Source of the DNA: RYN-230 sp963720645
GTDB lineage: Bacteria > Actinomycetota > Actinomycetes > Streptosporangiales > Streptosporangiaceae
Direction of reading: 5' to 3'
Assembly: GCA_963720645.1 (NCBI GenBank)
Contig: CAVRFX010000019.1
Span: forward strand, 558,001 to 622,000
Length of the DNA stretch: 64,000 nt
Position numbers and translations under genes: made by a program. Below, piece after piece: positions 18,212-26,897 of the stretch; positions within the stretch are counted from its first letter, which is position 1; every line of letters starts with the position of its first letter. The notes beneath the pieces were generated by a model. It worked only from the letters and a program-made list of their open reading frames with translations, searched no databases and was not told where the DNA came from.

Positions 18212-19030
18212 TCAGACCCGGCGCCAGCGTGCCTCGGCCAGCCCGTAGACCCCGAACGCGATCAGGCCTATCGCCGCGATGATCAGCAGGAACTCACCGA
18301 ACGGCTGGTTGCGCAGGGTGTGCAGCGCCTTGTCGAGGCCGGCCGCCTTGGACGGGTTGTAGGTGATGGCCGCGTCGACCACCAGCACGCCGGCCAGGGC
18401 GAACACCAGGCCCCGGGCGATGGTGCCGATCGTGCCGAGCCGCTGCACCGTCTTGCGGGTCTGCGGGCTCATCTCCCCGGTCCGCAGGTGCTTCATGAAC
18501 TTGTGCCTGGCCCCCTCGACCACCAGCGCCAGGCCGACGATCACGATGATCAGCCCGACGATCCCGACCGCGAAACGGCCGCCGGTGTGATGCATGACGC
18601 TGGCCGTGAAGTCCTTCTGCTGGCCCGCCTGGTTGGCCTTCTTGCCCAGGATGATCTTGAAGGTCAGGATCGCGAAGCTGGCGTAGACCAGCGCCCGGAC
18701 CAGTGACTTGAGCCGGGGGCCCGCGCCGTTGCCCTCACCGGGGACGCCGAACGCCGCCTCGCTGAGCCGCCACAGTGCGTAGCCGACGAAGCCGATGGCG
18801 AGCAGCCACAGCGCGACCGCGCCGAAAGGCTGGCTGGCCAGCAGCTGCAGGGCGCCCTGCTGGTCGGCCTGGTGGCCGCCCTGGCCGATCGCGACCAGGA
18901 TGGCGACGATGCCGATGAGGATGTAGATCACGCCCCGGGCGGTCAGGCCCGCGCGGGCCAGCAGCTGGGCCGCGCGGCTGTCCGTGGCCCGGCGGGCCTT
19001 CATGGACACGCGCGCTGACGATGAGGACAT
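18212..19030 (-). CDS. DUF1206 membrane protein
   Basis: ATG 19030 is chosen because GGAGA precedes it. The 272-residue protein has three repeated pairs of membrane helices, each pair containing the DUF1206 pattern: 'ARAGLTARGVIYILIGIVAI', 'LVRALVYASFAILTFKIIL', then 'GTIARGLVFALAGVLVVDAAI', with 'LWLLAIGFVGYALWRLSEA' and 'LLIIAAIGLIAFGVYGLAEARWRR' as the second members. DUF1206 proteins are widespread in actinobacteria and their role is unknown. Confidence 0.9.
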   Translation of the reverse strand: MSSSSARVSMKARRATDSRAAQLLARAGLTARGVIYILIGIVAILVAIGQGGHQADQQGALQLLASQPFGAVALWLLAIGFVGYALWRLSEAAFGVPGEGNGAGPRLKSLVRALVYASFAILTFKIILGKKANQAGQQKDFTASVMHHTGGRFAVGIVGLIIVIVGLALVVEGARHKFMKHLRTGEMSPQTRKTVQRLGTIGTIARGLVFALAGVLVVDAAITYNPSKAAGLDKALHTLRNQPFGEFLLIIAAIGLIAFGVYGLAEARWRRV

Positions 19031-19089
19031 CACTGTCTCCGCTCTCGGAACCGGAAGAACCGCCCCCCAGGTGCCCCCGCATCGCCGGT

Positions 19090-19617
19090 TCATGCACGGC
19101 TGCGCGTGCCGCGCCCGCGGCGCTGCCGGAGCAGCAGCCGGATCCGGCGCTCGGCGATCTGGTGCGTGTGGAAGCTGAGCCACAGGCACACGGCGGCGAG
19201 CGGCAGCTCGACCACGGCGCAGAGCAGGAAAGACTGCCAGCGCTGGCCCGCCGGGGTGGTCATGCAGTCGAACCACGCGTCCACGATGAGCAGGGTGGCG
19301 GTCGCGGACGCCGCGGTGGTCAGGTACCGGGACCGCCGCAGCGCGCAGTACGCCGTGCTGGCCAGCCCGGCGAGCAGGATGACGTCGAACCCGGCCCAGG
19401 CGATGTCGTAGTGGGAGGACAGCTGGCGGGACGGCAGTGACCGGGCGATGTACGCGATCCAGGGCAGCAGGATCAGCGAGAACAGCACGAACGACGGCCC
19501 GGCCCAGCGCACCAGCCTCGCGTCGTCGGTCAGGACCGCGTTCTCGGGCTCGGGGGCCGCCCCGACTATGTGGTCGAGCCGGGTGAGCGGGTCCTGGGCA
19601 TCGGGGGCTGGTTTCAC
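19090..19617 (-). CDS. Four-helix integral membrane protein, unknown
   Basis: GTG 19617 has GGCGAGGT upstream and gives 175 residues; earlier in-frame codons lack a site. Hydrophobic segments are 'FVLFSLILLPWIAYIARSL', 'WAGFDVILLAGLASTAYCAL', 'ASATATLLIVDAWFDCMTT' and 'LLCAVVELPLAAVCLWLSF', and the protein ends in an Arg-rich tail. Similar four-helix proteins are common in actinobacteria without known function. Confidence 0.7.
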   Translation of the reverse strand: MKPAPDAQDPLTRLDHIVGAAPEPENAVLTDDARLVRWAGPSFVLFSLILLPWIAYIARSLPSRQLSSHYDIAWAGFDVILLAGLASTAYCALRRSRYLTTAASATATLLIVDAWFDCMTTPAGQRWQSFLLCAVVELPLAAVCLWLSFHTHQIAERRIRLLLRQRRGRGTRSRA

Positions 19618-19721
19618 CGGGTACCTCGCCGTCCTGGGCGGGCATGAGCCCGGCCCGCGTGCTGTTGCACGTGTCGAATGAGGACTCTCATCTTCCCGCC
19701 CCACAGCGAAGGAACCGCACC

Positions 19722-20210
19722 GTGACCGTGCACGACATCCCGCTCACCTCCCTGGCGGGCCAGCCCGCCTCCCTCGGCGACCTGTCGGGCCGCACCCTGC
19801 TCGTGGTCAACGTCGCCTCCAAGTGCGGCCTTACACCGCAGTACGAGGGGCTGGAGCGGCTGCACGAGACGTACCGCGACCGCGGGTTCTCGGTCGTCGG
19901 CTTCCCCTGCAACCAGTTCGGCGGCCAGGAGCCGGGCACGGCCGGTGAGATCGCTGAATTCTGCTCGGCCAGCTACGGCGTGAGCTTCCCGCTGATGCAG
20001 AAGATCGAGGTCAACGGGCCGGGCCGGCACCCGGTGTACGACGAGCTCACCGCCGTGCCCGATGCGGACGGCGAAGCGGGTGACATCCAGTGGAACTTCG
20101 AGAAGTTCCTGGTCGGCCCGGACGGGGCGGTCATCGCCAGGTTCCGTCCGCAGACCGACCCGGAGGACCCGGCGCTGGTCGCCGCGATCGAGGCAAACCT
20201 GCCTGGCTGA
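19722..20210 (+). CDS. Glutathione peroxidase family protein
   Basis: A thiol peroxidase that reduces hydroperoxides, in actinobacteria probably using thioredoxin or mycothiol rather than glutathione. GTG 19722 follows GAAGGA; a second GTG two codons on is also possible. The peroxidatic Cys is in 'NVASKCGLTPQY', the Gln in 'GFPCNQFGGQEPG', and the Trp-Asn pair in 'WNFEKFLVGPDG', completing the catalytic tetrad. The length of 162 residues is typical. It is probably cytoplasmic, as no signal is seen. Confidence 0.93.
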   Translation: MTVHDIPLTSLAGQPASLGDLSGRTLLVVNVASKCGLTPQYEGLERLHETYRDRGFSVVGFPCNQFGGQEPGTAGEIAEFCSASYGVSFPLMQKIEVNGPGRHPVYDELTAVPDADGEAGDIQWNFEKFLVGPDGAVIARFRPQTDPEDPALVAAIEANLPG

Positions 20211-20495
20211 CGGCCATTTCTACGCAACGAAAACCGTCCGGCGCGCCCCCTCCGGCCGGATATGCCCCTCTCGGGCGTAAAGGACCGGCTTGCCGTAGTA
20301 TTCCTGTGCGTCACTCATGACACCCGATTACTCACTGTAAGGGAACACCCAGGGGGGCGCCGGAGTGTTTCCTGCGGCTAACTATTTCTGTTACCTGCGC
20401 AGTGCTCCCGGTACGTCTGACATGCTGCTCCGGTCCGGCGCCAGCCCCGGATACCACCCCGCGACCACGCCAGGAAGGCTCACTGGAGGCCAGCG

Positions 20496-21863
20496 GTGCT
20501 AACTGCGCCCGGAATCGTTGCGTTGATGCGTCAGGCGGTACCGCCGGGAAGGGAGACCCTGGACGACGCGTCCCTGGCCCGCCTGCAGGAACTGACCCGC
20601 GCGCTGCTCGAGGCCAAGCCCGACGCCCAGCAGGAGTACGCGCGGTTCCTGGCCATCAGCGAGCGGGCGCTGCCGCTGCCGGACGACGACCTGGACGCCT
20701 GGCTGCGCGGCAAGACCGTGGTCGTGGTGGGCGGCACCGGCTGTATCGGCTCCAGGCTGATGCAGCAGGTGGAGCTCCGATGTCCGACGCGGCTGGTGAG
20801 CGTCGGCCGGGGCGTGACGGACCGGTACCCCCGGCTGCCCGGTGCCGAGTATGTGCAGGCCGACATCCGGGACCGGCAGCGGCTCGCGGCCGTGTTCGGC
20901 GAGATCCGGCCGGACGTGGTCTTCCACGTGGCCGCGCAGCGTGACCCGGGCCTGGCCGAGTACGAGGTGCACCGGACGCTGAGCACGAACGTGCTCGGCA
21001 CCCAGAACGTGATCACGGTCGCGGCCGAGTGCGGCATCCCGCAGGTCGTCTGCGCGTCCACCGGCAAGGCGCTGCGCCCGTACTCCCCGGACGTCTACAC
21101 GGCGTCGAAGCGGGTGGCCGAGTGGCTGGTCGCGGCGGCGGCGTCGGCCAGCGGCAGCACCACCTACTCGACCGCGCGGTTCACCCACGTGGTTGACAAC
21201 TCGATCATTCACGGCCGGCTGCTCGACTGGTGCCAGGGCGGGGTGATCCGGCTGCACAGTGCGGAGATCGGCTTCTACGGGGAGTCCGCGCTCGAGTCAG
21301 CCCAGCTGCTGCTGGCGGCCGGGCTGGGCGCGCGCCCTGGCGAGCTGCGCGTGCACGCGATCACCGACCTCGGCTGGCCGGTCACCCTGCTCGACGTGAC
21401 CCTGGGCGTGCTGGCCCGGACCGGCTCCGCGACGCCGATCTACATCAGCGGCTACGACCGCGGGTACGAGCCCATCCCGTTCCCCGGGCTCTACGACCCG
21501 CTGACCGCCGGCGAGGTGAGCCCGCTGCTCAGCGCCTTCGAGGCGGCCACGGCGCAGGCCATGCCGGGCGGCATGGTGGACGCGTTCCCGCTGGCCGTGA
21601 CGCCCGGGCCGGAGCTGGACCGGCGGCTGCGGGACCTGGAGGAGGCGTGCCAGCGCACCGAGGATCCCGCGGTGCTGCGCCCCGCGCTGGACCAGCTGTC
21701 CTGGGCCCTGCTCGACGCGACGCTCAGCGCGGTGGACCAGCCGGTGCTGGCCCGGGCCGCCCAGCTGACCGTCAAGCACCAGGGCGCGCTGATCCCCGAG
21801 CACCAGCGGATGCTGGCCGCGATCATCCGTGAGGCGGGGATCAGCGAATCCGCCCTGGTCTGA
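20496..21863 (+). CDS. NAD-dependent epimerase/dehydratase, CapD-like SDR
   Basis: An extended short-chain dehydrogenase acting on nucleotide sugars. GTG 20496 follows TGGAGG. A helical N-terminal extension of about 70 residues precedes the Rossmann motif 'VVVVGGTGCIGSRL'. The expected acidic step 'YVQADIRDRQRL', the 'FHVAAQRDPGLAE' loop and the catalytic YxxxK in 'YTASKRVAEW' follow. This arrangement resembles polysaccharide-biosynthesis UDP-GlcNAc 4,6-dehydratase-like proteins. It lies beside the glycosyltransferase cluster on the opposite strand and could supply its sugar donor, which is inference. The 285-base gap upstream holds no gene. Confidence 0.8.
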   Translation: MLTAPGIVALMRQAVPPGRETLDDASLARLQELTRALLEAKPDAQQEYARFLAISERALPLPDDDLDAWLRGKTVVVVGGTGCIGSRLMQQVELRCPTRLVSVGRGVTDRYPRLPGAEYVQADIRDRQRLAAVFGEIRPDVVFHVAAQRDPGLAEYEVHRTLSTNVLGTQNVITVAAECGIPQVVCASTGKALRPYSPDVYTASKRVAEWLVAAAASASGSTTYSTARFTHVVDNSIIHGRLLDWCQGGVIRLHSAEIGFYGESALESAQLLLAAGLGARPGELRVHAITDLGWPVTLLDVTLGVLARTGSATPIYISGYDRGYEPIPFPGLYDPLTAGEVSPLLSAFEAATAQAMPGGMVDAFPLAVTPGPELDRRLRDLEEACQRTEDPAVLRPALDQLSWALLDATLSAVDQPVLARAAQLTVKHQGALIPEHQRMLAAIIREAGISESALV

Positions 21864-21875
21864 CCCGGCCGTCTG

Positions 21876-23629
21876 CTAGCGCCGGACCCAGATGTAGTAG
21901 GTGCCCAGGCCGTCGGAGTTGGGCAGGGCCGCGGCGAGCCGGTACGAGGGGGCGGCTTCCAGCATCCGGGCCAGGATGTTATCCAGCGGCACGGTCACCG
22001 TGTCGTCGTAGGCGATCACGTGGAAGTAGCCCTGCCGGACGGCGGCCTCGAACCCGGCGTTCCCGGTCAGGGTGATCCCGTTCCGGCCGGTGTAGGAGAT
22101 GAAGTACGTCGACACGAACTGGGAAGCCCTGGCGTCCGGATTGTGCATGAGGTAATACGTCGGCACTTCGGCCGCTTCGACCAGGTAGTGCGCGTGCGGC
22201 TCGAGGTAGCGCGAGAGCTCCGCCACCAGCGGCCGTGCGTCGGCCCAGGAGTGGAAGATGTCGTTGGCCTGCACCATGCCCAGCATGAGGGCCAGCCCCC
22301 AGATCGCCACGCCGACCTGGGCACGGCGGAAGTGATCCCCGATGATCCGGGCCAGGCCCACCCCGGCCATGGGCGCGGCGAAGAACAGCCCGAATCCGAT
22401 GTGCTTCTGGAACGACGTGGCGGTGTGCAGGTGTATCTGATCCGCCGGGGCCAGCAGGGCCGTCCCGGTGAGCACGACGCCGAGCGTTATCCGCCGCAGC
22501 CGGCTCCGGCGGGCGCGATGTGCTCACCGGGCTCATTGTGTCGGCCGCAGCGCGTAGGCCACGGTGCCGATCACGGCGAGCGCGAAGGGCAGGGCGCCCC
22601 ACAGGAGGCAGTCCTTCAGCAGGGTCATCACCGGTGTCGTGCCGTGCGCCCGGGCCGTGGTGGTGCTCTTCACCGCGATCAGGTAGTCGGCCCGCCCAGC
22701 TGCAGGGCGGCAGCGAGCAGGCCGCTATCGCGATGGCCAGGGCCACCGCGGGGATGAGGGCCCGGCGCCCGCGCTGCGGCCACGCCGCTACCGCGGCCAG
22801 CACCACGATCGTGGGCACGAAGAGCAGCGCGGCGTACTTGGTGCCGACGGCGAGCGCCGCCACCGGCGCGGCGAGCAGGTACACCGGCCAGCGGAAGGAC
22901 GCGGTACGGACCACGATCCACGCGGCCAGCGCGAGCAGGGACAGGGCCGGGGCGTCGTAGGTGGCGAAGTTCCCGAGGAAGATCGCTGACTCGGTGACGG
23001 AGAAGATCACCGCCGCGCACAGGCCGGTCCGCTCGTTGAAGAGCCTGCGGGTCAGCGAGTACAGCAGGCCGGTGGCGGCCAGCATCGCGAGCAGGCTGAC
23101 GTGCCGGGCGGCGGCCAGCCCGCCCCAGGTGTCCGCGAGCGCGCCCAGGACCGGGTACAGCACGGGCGAGCCGGAGAAGAACGAGGCGTAGTCGTTGGGC
23201 AGCGGCACGCCATAGAGCAGGTGGGCCAGTTCCTGGTGTCCCGCGGACAGGTACAGGGCCTCATCCTCGAACGCGGTGTTGTGCATGCGCAACGACAAGA
23301 CGGCCTGCACGGCGAGGATCGCGAGGAGGACGGCGCGGCTGACCCAGGTCCGGCGGCGGCTGGACTCGGGGGGCCGGGCGGCGCCCGAGCTGTGCCTGGC
23401 CCGGCGGGCGGGTGGCCGGGCTGCTCGCGTCCGGCACGGTGTCGCGGGCGGGCGCCTCGACCGGGCTGTCACCGGCCGCGGCCTCAGGGCCGATCTTGAA
23501 CGCGGGAAGCATGACGGTCTCGGCGTCATTGCGGGTGAACGGGCGGTTGGCCCGCCGCGATGGACCGGGCGGGGAGCCGCCCGCTGGCGCCGGGTTGGTC
23601 GGCCGCCGGTTCGCCGGCCGCGGGCTCAT
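21876..23629 (-). CDS. GT39/ArnT-like membrane glycosyltransferase (several frameshifts)
   Basis: The ATG at 23629 overlaps the stop of the GH26-like gene (ATGA), so translation is coupled. A disordered N-terminus ('MLPAFKIGPEAAAG') leads, after a shift near 23400, to membrane helices starting 'AVLLAILAVQAVLSLRMHN' and the loop 'TAFEDEALYLSAGHQE', whose acidic pair matches the catalytic site of polyprenyl-phosphate-dependent GT39/ArnT enzymes. More helices follow, then shifts near 22700 and 22520, and a periplasmic C-terminal part ending 'LGTYYIWVRR'. It would transfer a sugar from a lipid carrier outside the membrane. The parts are collinear, which favours sequence errors. Confidence 0.7.
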
Positions 23630-24642
23630 CGCTGCTTGACGTCCTGAAGCCGGAGTCGCGCGACATCCCTGGCGACGGCAGCCCGGAGGATGGGACGTGA
23701 CTCGACCCGCCAATCGACGCCGTTCTTGTTGTAATCGAACCAGATCAGGCCGAGCACGTCGGCGTGCTCGGCCACCGTGCTGATGATCACCTGCCGCGCG
23801 CTGGCCACTTCGCCCGGGCTGGTCTCGACGGAGGTCTCGGCGATGATGAACGGCTTGCGGCTGAAGGCCCTGATCTCCCTGACGGTGGGAGCGTAGAGGC
23901 TGCCGTAGGTTTGCGGCCCGGTGGTGGCCGCGTATCCGGTGATGCCGATCCAGTTGACGTAGGCGTTCCCGGGGTAGTACGGCCTGAGCGGGACCTGCGG
24001 GACCGGGTAGATGTCGTTGGGGTTCCACACCCAGATCACGTTGGTGGCGCCCGCCCGGGTGAACAGGTCGTGGATCCGGCGCCACGCGGACACGAACTGG
24101 GCCGGGGTGGTCTGCCGGGTGCCCCACGGGTACCAGGAGCCGTTCATCTCATGCCCGAAGCTCAGCGCGACCGGCAGGTTCAGCGCCCGGACCGCCGCGG
24201 CGAACTGAGTGATGTACGCGTCGCTGTGGCCCTGCGCGATGGACTGGATGCTGACGTCGAAGGGCTCCCAGGCCAGGTAGGAGAGCGCCCCGTACGACCA
24301 GGCCCGGGTGACTGGCCGCGCGGGGAACGGGGTGTTCCAGGCCACGTACTCGCCGATGACGTTCGGCCTCCGGCCCACGCTGTGGGCGAACCTGGTCACG
24401 GGCGCGAGCGAGTCAGCGACCCCCGGGGCTTCGACGCCCAGGAACTTGCCGGGACGCGGGTCGAGGAGACCCGAGATGTCGTACGGCAGTGCGGTGGCGG
24501 ATGAGCCTCCGCCGGCCTGGGCCCCGGAACCGGCCCCGGTGCCCTGGACGCCGGCGGCCCGGGCCAGGAACGACCCGCAGCCCGCCAGCGCCACGCTCAG
24601 CGCGAGTCCGGCCAGGAACGCCGCTGCCGGCCTCCTCGTCAC
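23626..24642 (-). CDS. GH26-like glycosyl hydrolase lipoprotein (mannanase type)
   Basis: The GTG at 24642 overlaps the stop of the GT2 gene (GTGA). A lipoprotein signal ends 'VALAGCGS' with the lipobox Cys near residue 21, so the protein is anchored outside the membrane. The catalytic domain shows 'LPVALSFGHEMNGSWYPWG', where Glu is the acid/base, 'VIWVWNPND', and 'KPFIIAETSVE', where Glu is the likely nucleophile. These fit GH26 beta-mannanases and related exo-acting enzymes. It is intact at 338 residues. Its place between a beta-glycan synthase and a GT39 suggests it trims the polymer made by the cluster. Confidence 0.85.
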   Translation of the reverse strand: MTRRPAAAFLAGLALSVALAGCGSFLARAAGVQGTGAGSGAQAGGGSSATALPYDISGLLDPRPGKFLGVEAPGVADSLAPVTRFAHSVGRRPNVIGEYVAWNTPFPARPVTRAWSYGALSYLAWEPFDVSIQSIAQGHSDAYITQFAAAVRALNLPVALSFGHEMNGSWYPWGTRQTTPAQFVSAWRRIHDLFTRAGATNVIWVWNPNDIYPVPQVPLRPYYPGNAYVNWIGITGYAATTGPQTYGSLYAPTVREIRAFSRKPFIIAETSVETSPGEVASARQVIISTVAEHADVLGLIWFDYNKNGVDWRVESRPILRAAVARDVARLRLQDVKQR

Positions 24643-26249
24643 GTAGAGGCTCCGGCCCGGGGCTGGATGAGGACGCGGCCCACGGTCACGACGTTGAAGA
24701 CGCCGAGGATGAACAGCAGGAAGAAGTTGTACGGGTTCATCGTCATCATGCGCCACAGGGCCAGGCTGGCCCACAGCACCGAGACCGTGGCGCTCCAGCC
24801 GACGAGGCCGATCCAGAGCCTCCGCTTGCCGTCGTGCCTGGACGCCCCCGACGGCCGCCAGCCCTTGGGCTTGCCCCGCACCAGGTCCCAGAACGCGAAG
24901 ATGTGCGCCCATCCGACGACGACCTTGACCGACCACGCCTCCAGGCGGAACGGAGCGCGATGCCAGGCCGGGAAGATGATGCCGAGATAGATCAGGAAAG
25001 GGGCAAGGTAGATCAGGTTCCGGTACGCGATCAGATCAGGCACCACGAGCAGCATCGCCACGGCCAGAGCGGGGCCGACAAAGGTGTAGACCGACGTGTA
25101 GAGGTAGTACGTGAACGCGCTCAGCCAGCACAGCCGCTCGTAGGCGGGGAGCTTGACGTGCCAGAACTTCCTGGTGCTGAGCAGGCCCAGGGTGCCGCAG
25201 CACCAGCGGTACTGCTGGTTGGCGTAGGCGACGACATTGTCCGGGCAGTTGCCGGTGGACAGCGCGATCGGCAGGTACCGCAGGCGCCAGCCGAGCCGTT
25301 GCAGGTCGAACCCGGTACGCAGGTCCTCGGAGTGCTCGGCCAGCGTCATCCCGCCGTTCTCCTCCAGGGCGGTCCTGCGGTAGATCGCGCAGCTGCCGCA
25401 GCAGATGGCCCCGCCTTTCCTGGCCCGGGCGGTCTGGATGGAGCGGTAGAACATCTCCTGGACGGCACCGGCGCCCCGCTCGACCCAGGTCTGCCGGTCG
25501 GTGATGTGAAAGTACTGCGGGGTCTGCACGATCCCGGTGTCCGGGAAAGCGCGCATGTACGGGAGCGTCTCGTCCAGCAGGTCGGGGCGCGGCGCGAAGT
25601 CGGCGTCGAGCAGGAGGATGAATTCGCCCTCTGATATCTCGAAGCCGTACAGGAGATTGCCCGATTTCTTGTACCAGCCCCGGTCCGGGCGGGTGGCGTA
25701 GGCGAAGCCGAAACTGCGGGCCATCGCCTTCAGCTCCGGGCTGGCCGAGTCGTCCAGGACGTAGGGAGTGACCCGCCCCGGGTAGTGCCGGCACAGCTCC
25801 GCGACGTGGATCCAGGTGTTGCGCAGCACCTCGACCGGCTCGCCGCACACCGGGAGGAAGACGTCGACGGTCGGGTACCTGGAGGGCCGCCAGGCGCTCA
25901 CCAGCCGCTCGTGCTCGCCGAGGTCGAAGGAGCGGCCGAGGCGGTCGGTCAGCAGGGGCAGCAGGAAGCAGATGAAGCCCAGCAGCACGAACGGCGCGTA
26001 CCACCAGAACCAGGAGAAGCCCTGCATCATCCGCACCTGGCTGTACACCAGGGGCGGGAAGCTCAGCAGCGAGCAGAGGGTGAGTACCCAGGCATGCCGC
26101 TTGACGTAGGCGTACTTCTCGCTGTCCAGCGGCGGGGCCGGCAGGACGGGGGCGAGGGCGCCGCGCGAGGCCGGCCGGACCGCGTTGCCGGTCTTACGGT
26201 GCCGCGGCGCTGCGGTGGACTCCCCCCTGCGTTCGATGACGCCAGCCAT
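24639..26249 (-). CDS. Family 2 processive glycosyltransferase, cellulose-synthase-like
   Basis: The ATG at 26249 is preferred over 26267 because AAAAGGG lies before it. Helices flank a cytoplasmic GT-A domain with 'VLDDSASPE', 'LLLDADFAP', 'HSEDLRTGFDL' and 'QQYRWCCGTLG' (the QxxRW motif), the signature of processive beta-glycan synthases (BcsA/CslA). The product is about 536 residues, and no PilZ domain is seen at the C-terminus, so c-di-GMP control is not evident. Two genes follow with 4-bp overlaps. The polymer cannot be named; a mannan or mixed glucan is suggested by the GH26 neighbour. Confidence 0.9.
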   Translation of the reverse strand: MAGVIERRGESTAAPRHRKTGNAVRPASRGALAPVLPAPPLDSEKYAYVKRHAWVLTLCSLLSFPPLVYSQVRMMQGFSWFWWYAPFVLLGFICFLLPLLTDRLGRSFDLGEHERLVSAWRPSRYPTVDVFLPVCGEPVEVLRNTWIHVAELCRHYPGRVTPYVLDDSASPELKAMARSFGFAYATRPDRGWYKKSGNLLYGFEISEGEFILLLDADFAPRPDLLDETLPYMRAFPDTGIVQTPQYFHITDRQTWVERGAGAVQEMFYRSIQTARARKGGAICCGSCAIYRRTALEENGGMTLAEHSEDLRTGFDLQRLGWRLRYLPIALSTGNCPDNVVAYANQQYRWCCGTLGLLSTRKFWHVKLPAYERLCWLSAFTYYLYTSVYTFVGPALAVAMLLVVPDLIAYRNLIYLAPFLIYLGIIFPAWHRAPFRLEAWSVKVVVGWAHIFAFWDLVRGKPKGWRPSGASRHDGKRRLWIGLVGWSATVSVLWASLALWRMMTMNPYNFFLLFILGVFNVVTVGRVLIQPRAGAST

Positions 26250-26530
26250 CGCGACCCTTTTCTCCATCCGGAAGCCAGTGACGGGCCCGGACGTGAGGCA
26301 TGAACGGAACGAACCGGGCGGGGCTTCACAGGATTGTAAGGTCCGGATGTTCGCCAGTGCGGGGAGAACAACCGAATTAACCTGGTCCCTCCCGACAGTT
26401 CACATTCGTCCGGCTACTCTCCGCAGTTGCTTAGGAAACCGCCCTCGGCCGCATCCTGAGGGCCCGGGCACGCGGCATATCCTGCTGTCTGGAGAGCGGC
26501 AACCTGCGGAGAACTTTGGCGGAGGCAGTC

Positions 26531-26896
26531 ATGGGACTGATGGACAAGGTCCGGGCGCAGGGCACGCAGCTGGCCCAGATAGCCCAGGAGACGGCCCGCG
26601 AGGGCAAGGTCAAGCTGGACCAGGCCAACGCGAAGCGCCGGGCTGACGCGATGTTCCGCGACCTGGGCGCGACCGTCTACGCCGAGCGCACCGGGCGGGG
26701 CACCCCGGACAGCAAGGACAAGATCGACCGTCTGGTGGAGGCGCTGTCCCGGCAGGAGGCGTCCCAGGGTCTCGGCGACCCGGACGGCACGGCGCCGGGG
26801 AGCACGGGGCAGGGGAGCACGGCGTCGGGCAGCCCGGGGCCGGGAAGCACCGGAGCGGGGAGCACGGGGCCGGAAAACCCGCCGCCGGCCAGCTAG
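26531..26896 (+). CDS. Small coiled-coil protein with Gly/Ser/Thr-rich tail
   Basis: ATG 26531 follows GGAGG with five-base spacing. Residues 1-75 are a charged helical stretch ('MGLMDKVRAQGTQLAQIAQET', 'VKLDQANAKRRADAMFRDLG'), a pattern seen in many actinobacterial proteins of unknown role. The last 40 residues are a degenerate GST-x-GS repeat and probably disordered. It is divergent from the GT2 gene, and the 260 bases between them hold the promoters. Confidence 0.65.
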   Translation: MGLMDKVRAQGTQLAQIAQETAREGKVKLDQANAKRRADAMFRDLGATVYAERTGRGTPDSKDKIDRLVEALSRQEASQGLGDPDGTAPGSTGQGSTASGSPGPGSTGAGSTGPENPPPAS

Positions 26897-26897
26897 G

